From the NCBI RefSeq assembly GCF_001039355.2, contig NW_019775918.1:2148-66147 (forward strand): DNA of 64,000 nucleotides, written 5' to 3'. Shown one piece after another: positions 36,894 to 46,592 of this stretch (the stretch's first letter is position 1; each line of letters starts with the position of its first letter). Made by a program: the position numbers and the translations under genes. This DNA comes from Lingula anatina. Lineage: Eukaryota; Brachiopoda; Lingulata; Lingulida; Lingulidae. The notes below the pieces were generated by a model. The model was given only the letters and a program-made list of their open reading frames with translations, was not told where the DNA came from and did not search any database.

Positions 36894-39800
36894 AAAATAT
36901 ACATCAGAAATTGGATTCTGTCAGAGCTCTTCAAAGTGATATAAAAGTGAAATAATAATTGTTATAATAATAATGATCATTGTCAAGTTTGAAATGTTAA
37001 TATCAAACAAATAATTAGTAAACAAAAAGTAATAGAAAGACAATTAGAATTGAATTTGCAATGCTTAGAAATCATTCAAAAGTCATTGGTCAGTAAAATG
37101 AGCTCTGTTGCCAACATTATAGTTATTGAAAATATATCTTACAGATTGTACACATACATAAACTTTATTTTATTTCATTGATTTCAATACATTTTGTATC
37201 AGGGGTGGAGTTTTTCTGACTATGGGCAGATTTCTGACTTTTTTTAGCCAAAAATATCATTTTTGAGATGGATACAGATCTGCAGTAAAAACCAGGGGAC
37301 CCCCCACCATATTCTCAGACTTTTTCACTAAATGGCAGACTCCTTCCTGCTAGACTACTGAAAATGTATGCTTCAGTACTTTAATCATTTAAGGTTTTTC
37401 ACTGCCATAAAATTAATAATACTGATATAGTATGAATTTTAATTACTCATGTTCATGAATTTATTTTAATTTATTAAATACAGGATTAATTTATCATGAA
37501 AAATGCTACTGTCCAGTTGGCAAAGTGGACAAATGGCTGACCAAGATGCAGTGTCCTAAGAGTTACCGACAGATAAAGCAGGATCTGTCCCTGTACAAGA
37601 ACATTGACATGGAGAAGGTGGAAAAAGATCTCGTGTCTAGATTTAGTCAGCGTGGCAGCTTTAGCTTGTGTCACTATGTGGTCAAGAATAACAAGGTATG
37701 AGATCACATCTTATAAACTGGATGTGGTGTCTTATGTCTAGATTTAGTCAGCGTGGCAGCTTTAGCTTGTGTCACTATGTGGTCAAGAATAACAAGGTAT
37801 GAGATCACATCCCCTGCGAAAATTTGTCTCATTTAATGTTCACTTACGGTTCTCATTCTATTCTATTCTACAGAAGAACATTTGGTGTATTTTTTACAGT
37901 TCTAATGTTGTTCTGTAATGAATGTAACACTTCGAGAAGTGTTTTTAGGAAGTCCCTCAGAATGTCCTTTAACAGACTAAGAACATTTTTTATTAAAAGA
38001 GAAAAACATGTTTTAAGTCAGATTGTACGTAAGTAAACATTAAATGAGGTCAGATTGTACGTAAGTAAACGTAAATGAGACAAATTTTCTCAGGGGACCT
38101 TATAAACTGGAAATAGGGTTGAGGCGTGTTTTCATTCAAGTTGGGATGAATCAGTCTGGCTTGGCTCATCTCAGCAGACTGGCAGATGATGACTGATAGT
38201 AGTTCACCATAAGAAGCCACTTTGGGTTGGGATGACCTAACTTGACTGGAAACACGGGTAGAAATTGTAATCCACTGAGTCTTTGCATTCTGATATAAGT
38301 CAGTCCATCACATCTTAAATGGAAGTACAACCTTATATTAACTAGGTTTACATTTACATTTTTTTCATAGATAATCATGATTGTTAAGCAAGAAATGAAA
38401 GTTTTATTAACCTTAGAATATTTGTTTTTAGATCTACAGGAAAACTCACGGAGAACATGTTGGGTTCAAGATGTTCATGGATGCCATGTTGTTGTCCTTG
38501 ACAAGGAAGGTAATAACATGATTTTGATTAAATATACACATTAGAATAAATAAGTCCAACTTAAATTCATTGAGCTATAACAGTGAATAGAAAGATTTCA
38601 ATGAACATTAAGAATAACTGTTTTGTAATATTTTTAGATCGTTTCTGTATATAAGTCATCATATGTAGTCTGTTTACTATAATAAATAAATATTTATTAC
38701 AGTAAATAATTATCCATTAGTTATATGTCTAAACAGTCTTTCCTTTTTTTGTCAAAAATGTATGACCATAACTCTAAGTTATTGGGAAATTGATGTCTAA
38801 AGAGGAAAATGCAAACATACCTGTAGTTATTTCTTTTAAGACATTAAAATGTTTTCCATAGGTGAAGCTCCCTGACATAGAATTCTTTGTCAACCTTGGT
38901 GACTGGCCTTTAGAGAAGAGAAAGACCAGTGACAACCCTCAACCTGTCTTTTCTTGGTGTGGATCAGACGACACCAGGGATATCGTCATGCCAACCTATG
39001 ATGTCACGGAGTCCACATTAGAGACTCTGGGCAGGTGAGGGCTTTTTTTCCTCAGATTTCATCTTGATTTTTTACTCTTTGGTTTCTTCTTTGTTGGTGT
39101 TTATTTCATAACTGTTTATTAACAACAAAAGCTCTGTTAGAGCTCTCTTAAATGATAAGATGTTGATTTTGATTGTTTGAACAAATGTTGGTTGGGCTCT
39201 GTGCTTTTTCCTAGACCCGTAGATGTTTGATATTAGATATTAGATAGTCTTGCTTCCCTGCAAATGACAAGAGAAAATGAAAATGTTTTTTTTTTAACTT
39301 TTATTCTCAGAAGGTGATTTGTATTACATTTTATGTATTTGAATATTGACTCTTAATAATAAGACAAAGCTCTTGAATTTTGGCCAACTCTGACTAGATT
39401 TGATTTTGAAAGGAATTTTTCAATCCAATCAATTTCAATTCATCGCCATATTCATTGAATCAAGGAAAAAAAATGCAATTCTCACCACTATCATATGGAG
39501 ATACGGTCCTCTCTCCCCTTGTTTTGATATGTTCCTGGTTTATATGTTTGTAGATGTGAACAAGAGAGTGGTACGTTAGAAATGCCAACATATCAAACCT
39601 CTGAGTCTGACTTAAAGAATACGTGTAGGTGAGATTATTCGACTGGCATTTATAGATGTTCCGTAAATAGGTGATAGGGCTAGAAATTCACAAACTTCAA
39701 ACCAGAGTTCTTGTTCACTATGAAAAAGGGGCAGAAGGTCGGGGGGGGGGGGGGGCAGTCAGAGATTAACTGTTACTCAGGGTGTGTATGCTTTATGAAC

Positions 39801-42800
39801 TCATTTTGGTTTGTTTTCTTCGTAATAATTGGCTGAATTTCTATCCCACAATAGGCAATTTTGTTGTGGCTTTGTCTTTCAAACAATTTCCATTTTTGAC
39901 TAATAATTTATCGTATTTATGGGGAATTGAGGCATGCTTGTTTGTCTATTGTTTTTCTAATGATCATCATTTTGAAATATTAGCTTTATGGCATTATAAA
40001 ATTTTCAGCACAACATTGTATCTTCCAAAGTTAGCTTTGTGTAGCCTGCTTTCATATGGGACATACATGTACCAGTACTTTCAGCTTCCATGTCTAGCTT
40101 AATTTGCACTTTATTTGCCTTGGTTTGGTACTGCTAAAGATGGCTTGATGCTTGCTTGTTTGTAAAACTCTTCTGTCACCCTGAACTTTGATGTCTGTGC
40201 GGGAGAGGTGTGTAGTCCCCCTATCTGCCAGGAATGTGGATGTTTGAATGTGGATGTTAAAAGTTTTCTAGGTTTTGATATTTTATGATTTAAGGTAGGA
40301 GTACTGTATGTATCTTTTGCACCCGTCTTATGTTGAAGTGTTTAGGAAAGGGTTTGACAAGGTACATGTTGCAGCATGACTTGTCCCCATGTTTAAAAGA
40401 AGAAGAATCATAAAACAGTAAAGTGTGGTATTTTTAAGTAAAATTTTATTATGATGTACATATTGTTCTTTTTATCGTCACCCAAGTTAATCAGCCTTAT
40501 TGAACAGATTTGGTGTTTGTCATTTTTATTTTAAAACACTCAAAATATAGAGAAGTTAACCATTTTATAAGACAGGAAACATATATGGGTAAAAATATTT
40601 AGTGCAATTAATTGATAATGGTTTGAGTTTTATCTACTAGCAGACTTTTTATCTGAAGACATGACACTCGATGTCACCACTGTTCTCACATAACCTAAAC
40701 ACATGACAATAGATGTCACCACTGTTCTCACATAACCTAAACACAGCACAGTAGATGTCACCACTGTTCTCACATAACCTAACCACATGACAATAGATGT
40801 CACCACTGTTCTCACATAACCTAAACACATGATAATAGATGTCACCACTGTTCTGATATTTCAGGGTCAGTCTAGACCTGATGTCAGTGCAGGGAAACAC
40901 GGGACCAAAGTGGGAGAACAAGACAGAGGTGGCTCTCTTCCGTGGGCGGGACAGTCGTCAGGAGAGACTGGACCTGGCTGAGATGTCCTTGAAACATCCT
41001 GACCTCATTGATGCCAAGCTGACCAATATGTTCTTCTTCAAGAAAGATGAGAGTAAACACGGTCCACTGGTCAAACATATATCCTTCTTTGACTTTTTCA
41101 AGGTGTGTGTTCTTTTTCGTCTATTTTTTCAATCTTCATCCTTTTAAAAAAAAAAACATTTAATAGAGTGAGCATAAATAAGCCTTAAAGGCAAAACTTG
41201 TTTTTAAAAATCCTAATTGATTTAGGTTCAAAAAGTGAGAAAAATTGGTACTATCACTATTATTATTTTGATATCTTCTTTAACTAAGTGTGCATGACTG
41301 TGTTGACTTACTTGATCAGTTCTCAGACCAACTCATCCTGTCTTTATTTTTTTTTAAAGTGGAAATATCAGCTGAACATTGATGGCACAGTGGCAGCGTA
41401 CAGATTCCCGTACCTTCTGGCCGGGGGCTCCTTGGTATTCAAACAGGACTCCCCATATTATGAGCATTTTTACAAACAGCTGGAGCCGTACAAGCATTAT
41501 GTTCCTTTCAAGAGAGATCTCAGCGATTTGATGGAGAAACTGATCTGGGCCAAAGAACACGATGAAGAGGTAAGATAGAGGGCGCTGCTGTTAGAACATG
41601 ATGAACAGGTAAGATAGAGGGCGCTACTGTTAGAATGTGATGAAGAGGTAAGATAGAGGGCGCTACAGTTAGAACACAATGAAGAGGTAAGATAGAGGGC
41701 GCTACTGTTAGACCAAGGTGAAGAAGTAACAGAGTTACAGCAGTTAGGGTTTTATGCACTTGCTTGACCACCAAGAAGAAATCCAAGTAAAAACTCTGAA
41801 CTAAACTAGACTGAGTCAATATTTGTGCATTAATTGATAGATTATATAAGAGTTTTTCATTATTTACCTTTTCAATATAAATCACAAGTCAAAACTTTTG
41901 ATGAAGATTTTGTAAAAATTGTGGTAAGAAGTGAAACCTCCATGTATATTTGAAGTTGACTTTCAGTAAATGTGTATAGGGAAAAAATTATGAACATTTA
42001 ATGCAAATTGACAACAGTCTGTTAAAAAGAAAATTACCTCATATTTTTCACATTATGAACTGAAGTGACTAATACTCTTTTTGTAATATTAAAAAGCAAT
42101 TATTGGAAACATATAAAAAAAAATTAATTGTATTTTGTAAAAGGCTTTTGAAAGAACAAACAACAGTTATAAAAGGAAGTTTGAAGATTTTCATTTCATT
42201 TTGTTTGCAGGCAAAAGAAATAGCCCGAAATGGTCAGCTTTTTGTGCGAGACAATCTAATGGCGGTGGACATATTTTGTTACCATGTTGTATTATTTAAA
42301 GTAAGTACACACAGGGTCCGAGTCAGGTCATGTTCACACCTCTCTTGGATAGACAGCATCTGAATTGGTCAGAATGATATCAGGCTTGATTGTAGTTTAA
42401 CTGGCATCTGCACTGTAATTGTCTTACATAATGATATATAGAAGTTAAGTCTAGAAATGGAAATCAGTTGGTGATTATGAAGTTTTATAGCACAGCTTGT
42501 TTGATTACATCTTGGGGTTTTCAGTGTCATAATACTTGAATTATGTGACTATTGGCTACTAACTGGTAGGCGACTTGGCTAAGAGAGAGGGGTGAAAATG
42601 CCCATCTTTTTGAGAAAAATGTTAAATTTTATTTTCTGTGTCTGGATTGAAGCACGGTGTGTCAATGGATTAAATTATAAATTTTGAAAGGTTTTATTAA
42701 TAAACAAGACAAACACTAGCTATATACTGTGATAACACTGATTTCTAATTGTTTGACAGGTTTCTCATTTATGGTTTTATTTGGTTGTAAACTGGTTTTG

Positions 42801-43309
42801 ATTTTTGTCATGTTACATATTGTAAGCAACTGCTTTACTTCAGCTATTTATTATAAATGTTAAAGTGATTTGGAAGAAAAAAAGGACTAAAACCCATGTG
42901 TGAAATTGACCCTTAATGTTTGAGAATATATATAGGAAAGCTTCACTCTGTCTCTTCCTCAGGAATATGCCAAACTATTAAAAAGTCCAGTAGAGGTCCG
43001 TGATGGCATGGAGCTGGTGGACCAACCAAGTGACCATGAGTCAAAGTGTGAATGTGGGAGAAAGACAAAGAAAGCTAAGAAGGCAAAGGTAGGAGCTACT
43101 GTCTTTAGCATTCAGTTAGGTGTTACTAAGAAATAATGTTTCCATAATGGAGTTTCTATCAAAATGTAACGAAATTTCTCGCTGACTGAATTAAATTAAC
43201 ATTAGCATTTATGTTGATATTCATATTTTCAGATTTTTGTAGTTTTTCTTGAGTTTTGGTGTCAGCCATAAAATGTGTGTAATATATTTTTTCTCAAACT
43301 TTCATTATT

Positions 43310-43348
<39 letters not shown>

Positions 43349-43415
43349 TTTTTTTTACCTGGCAATCAAAGAATGTTTGTTATATATTTTTCAGAACAAG
43401 AAAGATGAACTCTGA
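28010..43415 (+). CDS. Protein O-glucosyltransferase 2/3 (KDELC1/2) orthologue, ER-resident, ten exons, exon 2 incomplete
   Basis: Exons: 28010-28200, 35208-35358 (left part lost at N 35206), 37484-37695, 38432-38509, 38862-39034, 40865-41102, 41360-41569, 42211-42300, 42963-43088, 43395-43415. Exon 1 gives a signal peptide and [20 protein letters not shown], the start of the filamin-type domain of KDELC proteins; exon 2 gives [14 protein letters not shown] and ADSPYLLKG. The glucosyltransferase (CAP10-type) domain follows: [96 protein letters not shown]. The C-terminus is KKAKKAKNKKDEL, a canonical ER-retention signal. In vertebrates POGLUT2/3 add O-glucose to EGF repeats of Notch and fibrillins. 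The single gene may be ancestral to both vertebrate paralogues, so I give no symbol. Exon 9 and 10 copies recur downstream (44982-45427). Confidence 0.93.
28340..28362. repeat. (ATT)n microsatellite
   Basis: A three-base repeat in POGLUT intron 1. Confidence 0.85.
29412..29635. mobile_element. PIF/Harbinger-like MITE, present in copy A and absent from copy B
   Basis: The ends AGGTGTATTCCCAGAGATTT and (read inward) GACCCCATTTCATAGATTTT are flanked by TTA (29409-29411 and 29636-29638). The matching position in copy B (32598-32600) has a single TTA with uninterrupted flanks. It is the same family as 1524-1738, inverted. Confidence 0.85.
30005..30115. repeat. (CT)n and poly-C runs
   Basis: A CT microsatellite at about 30013-30040 and poly-C at 30095-30115. 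The corresponding CT run in copy B (32978-33012) is longer. Confidence 0.8.
31622..31622. other. Ambiguous base at a probable assembly join
   Basis: A single N between copy A and copy B of the large repeat. Confidence 0.6.
31669..34495 (+). repeat. Large direct repeat, copy B (POGLUT intron 1)
   Basis: Homologous to 28476-31585 and lacking its Harbinger-like MITE. A (CAAA)n run at 31640-31680 precedes it. Confidence 0.85.
34560..34660. other. GTCGTC-rich CpG block preceding the satellite
   Basis: A stretch of gtcgccgtcggcgccgtcgt-type sequence unlike the surrounding AT-rich intron. Similar blocks precede tandem repeats in some mollusc non-autonomous elements; that comparison is from general knowledge and not tested. 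Confidence 0.3.
34660..35205 (+). repeat. 161-bp satellite, about 3.4 copies, cut by a gap
   Basis: The string gataaca recurs at 34660, 34821, 34982 and 35143, exactly 161 bases apart. Each unit contains ttggcttgaaacttacagaa. The array stops at the N at 35206 rather than at a natural end. Confidence 0.9.
35206..35206. other. Gap inside POGLUT exon 2
   Basis: The N abuts in-frame coding sequence of the filamin-type domain. The residues expected between the exon 1 end and this point are missing. Confidence 0.85.
36361..36397. repeat. Poly-T / poly-G tract
   Basis: A homopolymer block in POGLUT intron 2. Confidence 0.9.
36857..36892. repeat. (TG)n microsatellite
   Basis: An uninterrupted TG run in POGLUT intron 2. 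Confidence 0.95.
37635..37810 (+). repeat. 101-bp tandem duplication of the POGLUT exon 3 end with its splice donor
   Basis: 37635-37735 (the last 61 bases of exon 3 plus 40 bases of intron) is repeated from 37736. The copy keeps [18 protein letters not shown] and the donor gtatgaga without change. The second copy is interrupted at 37811 by a MITE and resumes at 38099 (cttataaactgg). Confidence 0.95.
37811..38096. mobile_element. MITE with CCCCTGC ends inserted into the duplicated exon 3 junction
   Basis: Same family as 20191-20430. The left end is CCCCTGCGAAAATTTGTCTC and the right end is AAATTTTCTCAGGGG. The unoccupied sister sequence gagatcacatcttataaact at 37700-37719 shows the exact pre-insertion site. 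The flanks are AT on the left and AC on the right, i.e. an AT duplication with one change. A 32-bp internal tandem repeat (gtcagattgtacgtaagtaa) lies near the right end. Confidence 0.9.
38112..38258. mobile_element. Possible small inverted-repeat element
   Basis: Left gaggcgtgttttcattcaag and the right end read inward (acccgtgtttccagtcaagt) are partly complementary. No clear target duplication was found. Confidence 0.3.
39554..39628 (+). CDS. Candidate 25-codon cassette exon of POGLUT2/3
   Basis: It lies between exons 5 and 6, with acceptor tatgtttgtag and donor gtgagatt. Length is 75 bases, entering and leaving in phase 2, so inclusion keeps the frame. It adds [20 protein letters not shown] plus KNTCR. 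The second half resembles the end of exon 5 ([16 protein letters not shown] versus [16 protein letters not shown]), which suggests an old partial exon duplication. Vertebrate KDELC proteins, as I remember them, have no such insert. Whether it is spliced in is unknown. Confidence 0.5.
40670..40854 (+). repeat. 42-bp minisatellite, about 4.5 copies, ending just before POGLUT exon 6
   Basis: Units begin gatgtcaccactgttctc at 40670, 40712, 40754, 40796 and 40838. The last is cut off and merges with the acceptor gatatttcag of exon 6 (exon from 40865). Minus-strand frames through it are translations of the repeat. Confidence 0.95.
41556..41735 (+). repeat. 39-bp minisatellite, five copies, each carrying the POGLUT exon 7 donor
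   Basis: Copies start at 41556, 41595, 41634, 41673 and 41712. Each has about 14 bases of exon end (HDEE-coding) plus gtaagatagagggcgct, so the donor gtaaga is present four times; the fifth copy is degraded. Use of a downstream donor would read GTA AGA TAG, an immediate stop. Confidence 0.95.
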
Positions 43416-44334
43416 TGATGGTTTGGACTTAATAGTAACAAATCATGCAATACATTAAACAGCTGTGAGATGACAAAATGCTTCCAGGAAAACTTTGAAC
43501 AGTTTTCCATCAAAGATATTAGTAATTATATGAAAACATCAGACATTTATACCTGTGAATTCTTCAGTACGGTTCTGATATTTTTATTGTACATTTTCTT
43601 TTATTATACAAATGGGACCAGTTTGTATTAAGAATTTGTTTGAAAAACAAAGTGAGTTAATACCATTTTTATTAGATAATTTATTGGGGGTATTCTAAAA
43701 TATAATATTGAAAAGTAATTGTCACAATTTTTCTCATTCTAATTATATTGAGATGGACTTAATATTTGTTTGTGCGGTTATAAGTAAGTGTTTATTGAAT
43801 CAGTCTAGAATTAATAATATAATTATTTTGCATGTATATTTAAAATGTTAGAGTATAGATGACCTACGTACTGAAGTGTCCTTACATCAGTAGTTATTGC
43901 ATTTAGTTTTGTGTTTGTCTTTGTGGGCATATTATATTACAATATTATCTTATATATTATCTTATATAATATATTAAATGACTTATATAATCTGTTATGG
44001 TAGATGTTAAGTTGTATTGAGTTTTATCACATTTTGTGTCAGACATTGATCATGGTACAACTTTGTGTCACTGACAATATGGTTTGTGATCGTCAGTTAA
44101 AATTTAGTTACTGTTTAAAGGTAAATATATCGTCTTTGTATTTTGTGCAATCTCAGAAGAATTGATGTTTGGCATGGTGCTTAATATTCTCATCCAGAAG
44201 TTTTAAGCATTATCGTAGGTAGGTAAACTATAAGCTGGATCTTTTCCCGTCTTTTTTTTTTTTTGGACAAATTTCTGGTCTAACGTTTCGATGATCTTAA
44301 TTGTTTTCAGAGGATTCATTAACTCCACATATCA
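42355..44334 (+). repeat. POGLUT 3' end block, copy A
   Basis: Contains exons 9 and 10 and about 900 bases of 3' UTR. It is repeated with a few percent divergence at 44371-46322. It breaks off before any AATAAA at the N-marked join (44367). Confidence 0.9.
43302..43350. repeat. (TTTA)n microsatellite in the last POGLUT intron
   Basis: About eleven TTTA units. The duplicate block has a (TTTTA)n version at 45325-45368. Confidence 0.9.
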
Positions 44335-44366
44335 TACCCAGACAGCCTCAGTAATCTGGCCCACGT

Positions 44367-44367
44367 N
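44367..44367. other. Ambiguous base at the join of two POGLUT 3' blocks
   Basis: A single N with about 30 bases of unrelated sequence before it. Confidence 0.7.
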
Positions 44368-44370
44368 AAG

Positions 44371-46322
44371 ACCGCATCTGAATTGGTCAGAATGATATCA
44401 GGCTTGATTGTAGTTTAACTGGTATCTGTACTGTAATTGTCTAACATAATGATATATAGAACGTAAGTCTAGAAATGAAAATCAGTTGGTGATTATGGAG
44501 TTTTACAGAATAGCTTGTTTGATTACATCTTGGGTTTTTCAGGGCCATAATACTTGAATTATGTGACTGTTGGTGTTGGTTACTAACTGGTAGGCGACTT
44601 GGCTAAGAGAGAGGGGTGAAAATGCCCATCTTTTTGAGAAAAATGTTAAATTTTATTTTCTGTGTCTGGATTGAAGCAAAGTGGGTCAATGGATTAAATG
44701 ATAAATGTAGAAAGTTTTTATTAATAAACAAGACAAAGACTAGCTATATACTGTGATAACACTGGTTTCTAATTGTTTGACAGGTTTCTCATTTATGGTT
44801 TTATTTGGTTGTAAACTGGTTTTGATTTCTGGCTTTCTACATATTGTAAGCAACTGGACTTCAGCTTTTTATGATAAATGTTAAAGTGATTTGGAAGAAA
44901 AAAAGGACTAAAACCCATGTGTGAATTTGACCCTTAATGTTTAAGAATATATAGAAAAGCTTCACTCTGTCTCTTCCTCAGGAATATGCCAAACTATTAA
45001 AAAGTCCAGTAGAAGTCCGTGATGGCATGGAGCTGGTGGACCAACCCAGTGACCACGAGTCAAAGTGTGAGTGTGGGAGAAAGACAAAGAAAGCTAAGAA
45101 GGCAAAGGTAGGAGCTACTGTCTTTAGCATTCAGTTAGGTGTTACTAAGAAATAATGTTTCCATAATGGAGTTTCTATCAAAATGTAACGAAATTTCTCG
45201 CTGACTGAATTAAATTAACATTAGCATTTATGTTGATATTCATATTTTCATATTTTGTAGTTTTTCTTGAGTTTTGGTGTCAGCCATAAAATGTGTGTAA
45301 TATATTTTTCTCAAACTTTCATTATTTTATTTATTTATTTTATTTTATTTTATTTTATTTTATTTTTTTACTGTCAATCAAAGAATGTTTGTTATATATT
45401 TTTCAGAACAAGAAAGATGAACTCTGATGATGGTTTGGACTTAATAGTAACAAATCATGCAATACATAAAACAGCTGTGAGATGACAAAATGCTTCCAGG
45501 AAAACTTTGAACAGTTTTCCATCGAAGATATTAGTAATTATAAGAAAGCATCAGAAATTTATACCTGTGAATTCTTTGGTACAGTTCTGATATTTTTATT
45601 GTACATTTTCTTTTATTATACAAATGGGACCAGTTTGTATTTAGAATTTGTTTGAAAAACTAAGTGAGTTAATACCTTTTTTATTAGATAATTTATTGGG
45701 GGTATTCTAAAATATAATATTGAAAAGTAATTGTCACAATTTTTCTCATTCTAATTATATTGAGATGGCTTTAATGTTTGTTTGTGCAGTTATAAGTAAG
45801 TGTTTATTGAATCAGTCTAGAATTAATAATATAATTATTTTGCATTCAATTTAAAATGTTAGAGTATAGATGACCTACGTACTGAAGTGTCCTTACATCA
45901 GTAGTTATTGCATTTAGTTTTGTGTTTGTCTTTGTGGGCATATAATATTACAATATTATCTTATATAATATATTAAATGACTTATATAATCTGTTATGGT
46001 AGATGTTAAGTTGTATTGAGTTTTATCACATTGATCATGGTACAACTTTGTGTCACTGACAATATGGTTTGTGATCGTCAGTTAAAATTTAGTTACTGTT
46101 TAAAGGTAAATATATCGTCTTTGTATTTTGTGCAATCTCAGAAGAATTGATGTTTGGCATGGTGTTTAATATTCTCATCCAGAAGTTTTAAGCATTATGG
46201 TAGGTAAACTATAAGCTGGATCTTTCCCGTCACATTTTTTTTTTTTTTTTTTGGACAAATTTGGTCTAACGTTTCGATGATCTTAATTGTTTTCAGAGGA
46301 TTCATTAACTCCACATATCATA
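44371..46322 (+). repeat. POGLUT 3' end block, copy B
   Basis: The second copy of 42355-44334. It continues without a break into sequence with AATAAA at 46499, so this block is probably the one contiguous with the real gene end. Confidence 0.9.
44982..45427 (+). CDS. Duplicate of POGLUT exons 9 and 10 (44982-45107, 45407-45427)
   Basis: Both exons keep their splice sites and the KDEL ending. The four differences I see from exon 9 are all silent (GAG/GAA, CCA/CCC, CAT/CAC, GAA/GAG), so both copies encode the same C-terminus. This is expected of two alleles placed in tandem; a real recent duplication under selection would look the same. Confidence 0.8.
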
Positions 46323-46498
46323 GTTTATCACTTTTTTATTATCTGTCTACTGCAGTACACTTCGTCAGCTTCCAAGTCTTTAATGCTTGTGATGTGTTAA
46401 ATTGTTGCAAAGATTTTTTCAGACCAGAAATTGTCCATTGAAACGGTTTCTGTTTCAGTAGTGTGTTTGTATTTTTATTGTTATTAGTCAAAGTGGAC

Positions 46499-46504
46499 AA
46501 TAAA
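46499..46504 (+). terminator. Candidate POGLUT polyadenylation signal
   Basis: AATAAA about 1.07 kb after the second KDEL stop codon. Confidence 0.4.
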
Positions 46505-46592
46505 GTAGGAAATTGAGATCTGCTTCAGACTAGCGTATAAACGGATTGTGACAAAAAAATCAAAATTAAAGACACATCCACCCCACCCCCAT

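Noticed and set aside
40630-40921. Minus-strand frames with repeated [13 protein letters not shown]-type units
   Set aside because: They run through the 42-bp intronic minisatellite and antisense to POGLUT exon 6; no start, splice or family support.
41497-41885. Minus-strand repetitive frames opposite POGLUT exon 7
   Set aside because: Antisense translation of the 39-bp donor array.
43249-43458. Frame through the last POGLUT intron (and its copy at 45267-45485)
   Set aside because: It reads through a TTTA microsatellite; the real exon is 43395-43415 in another frame ending KDEL.
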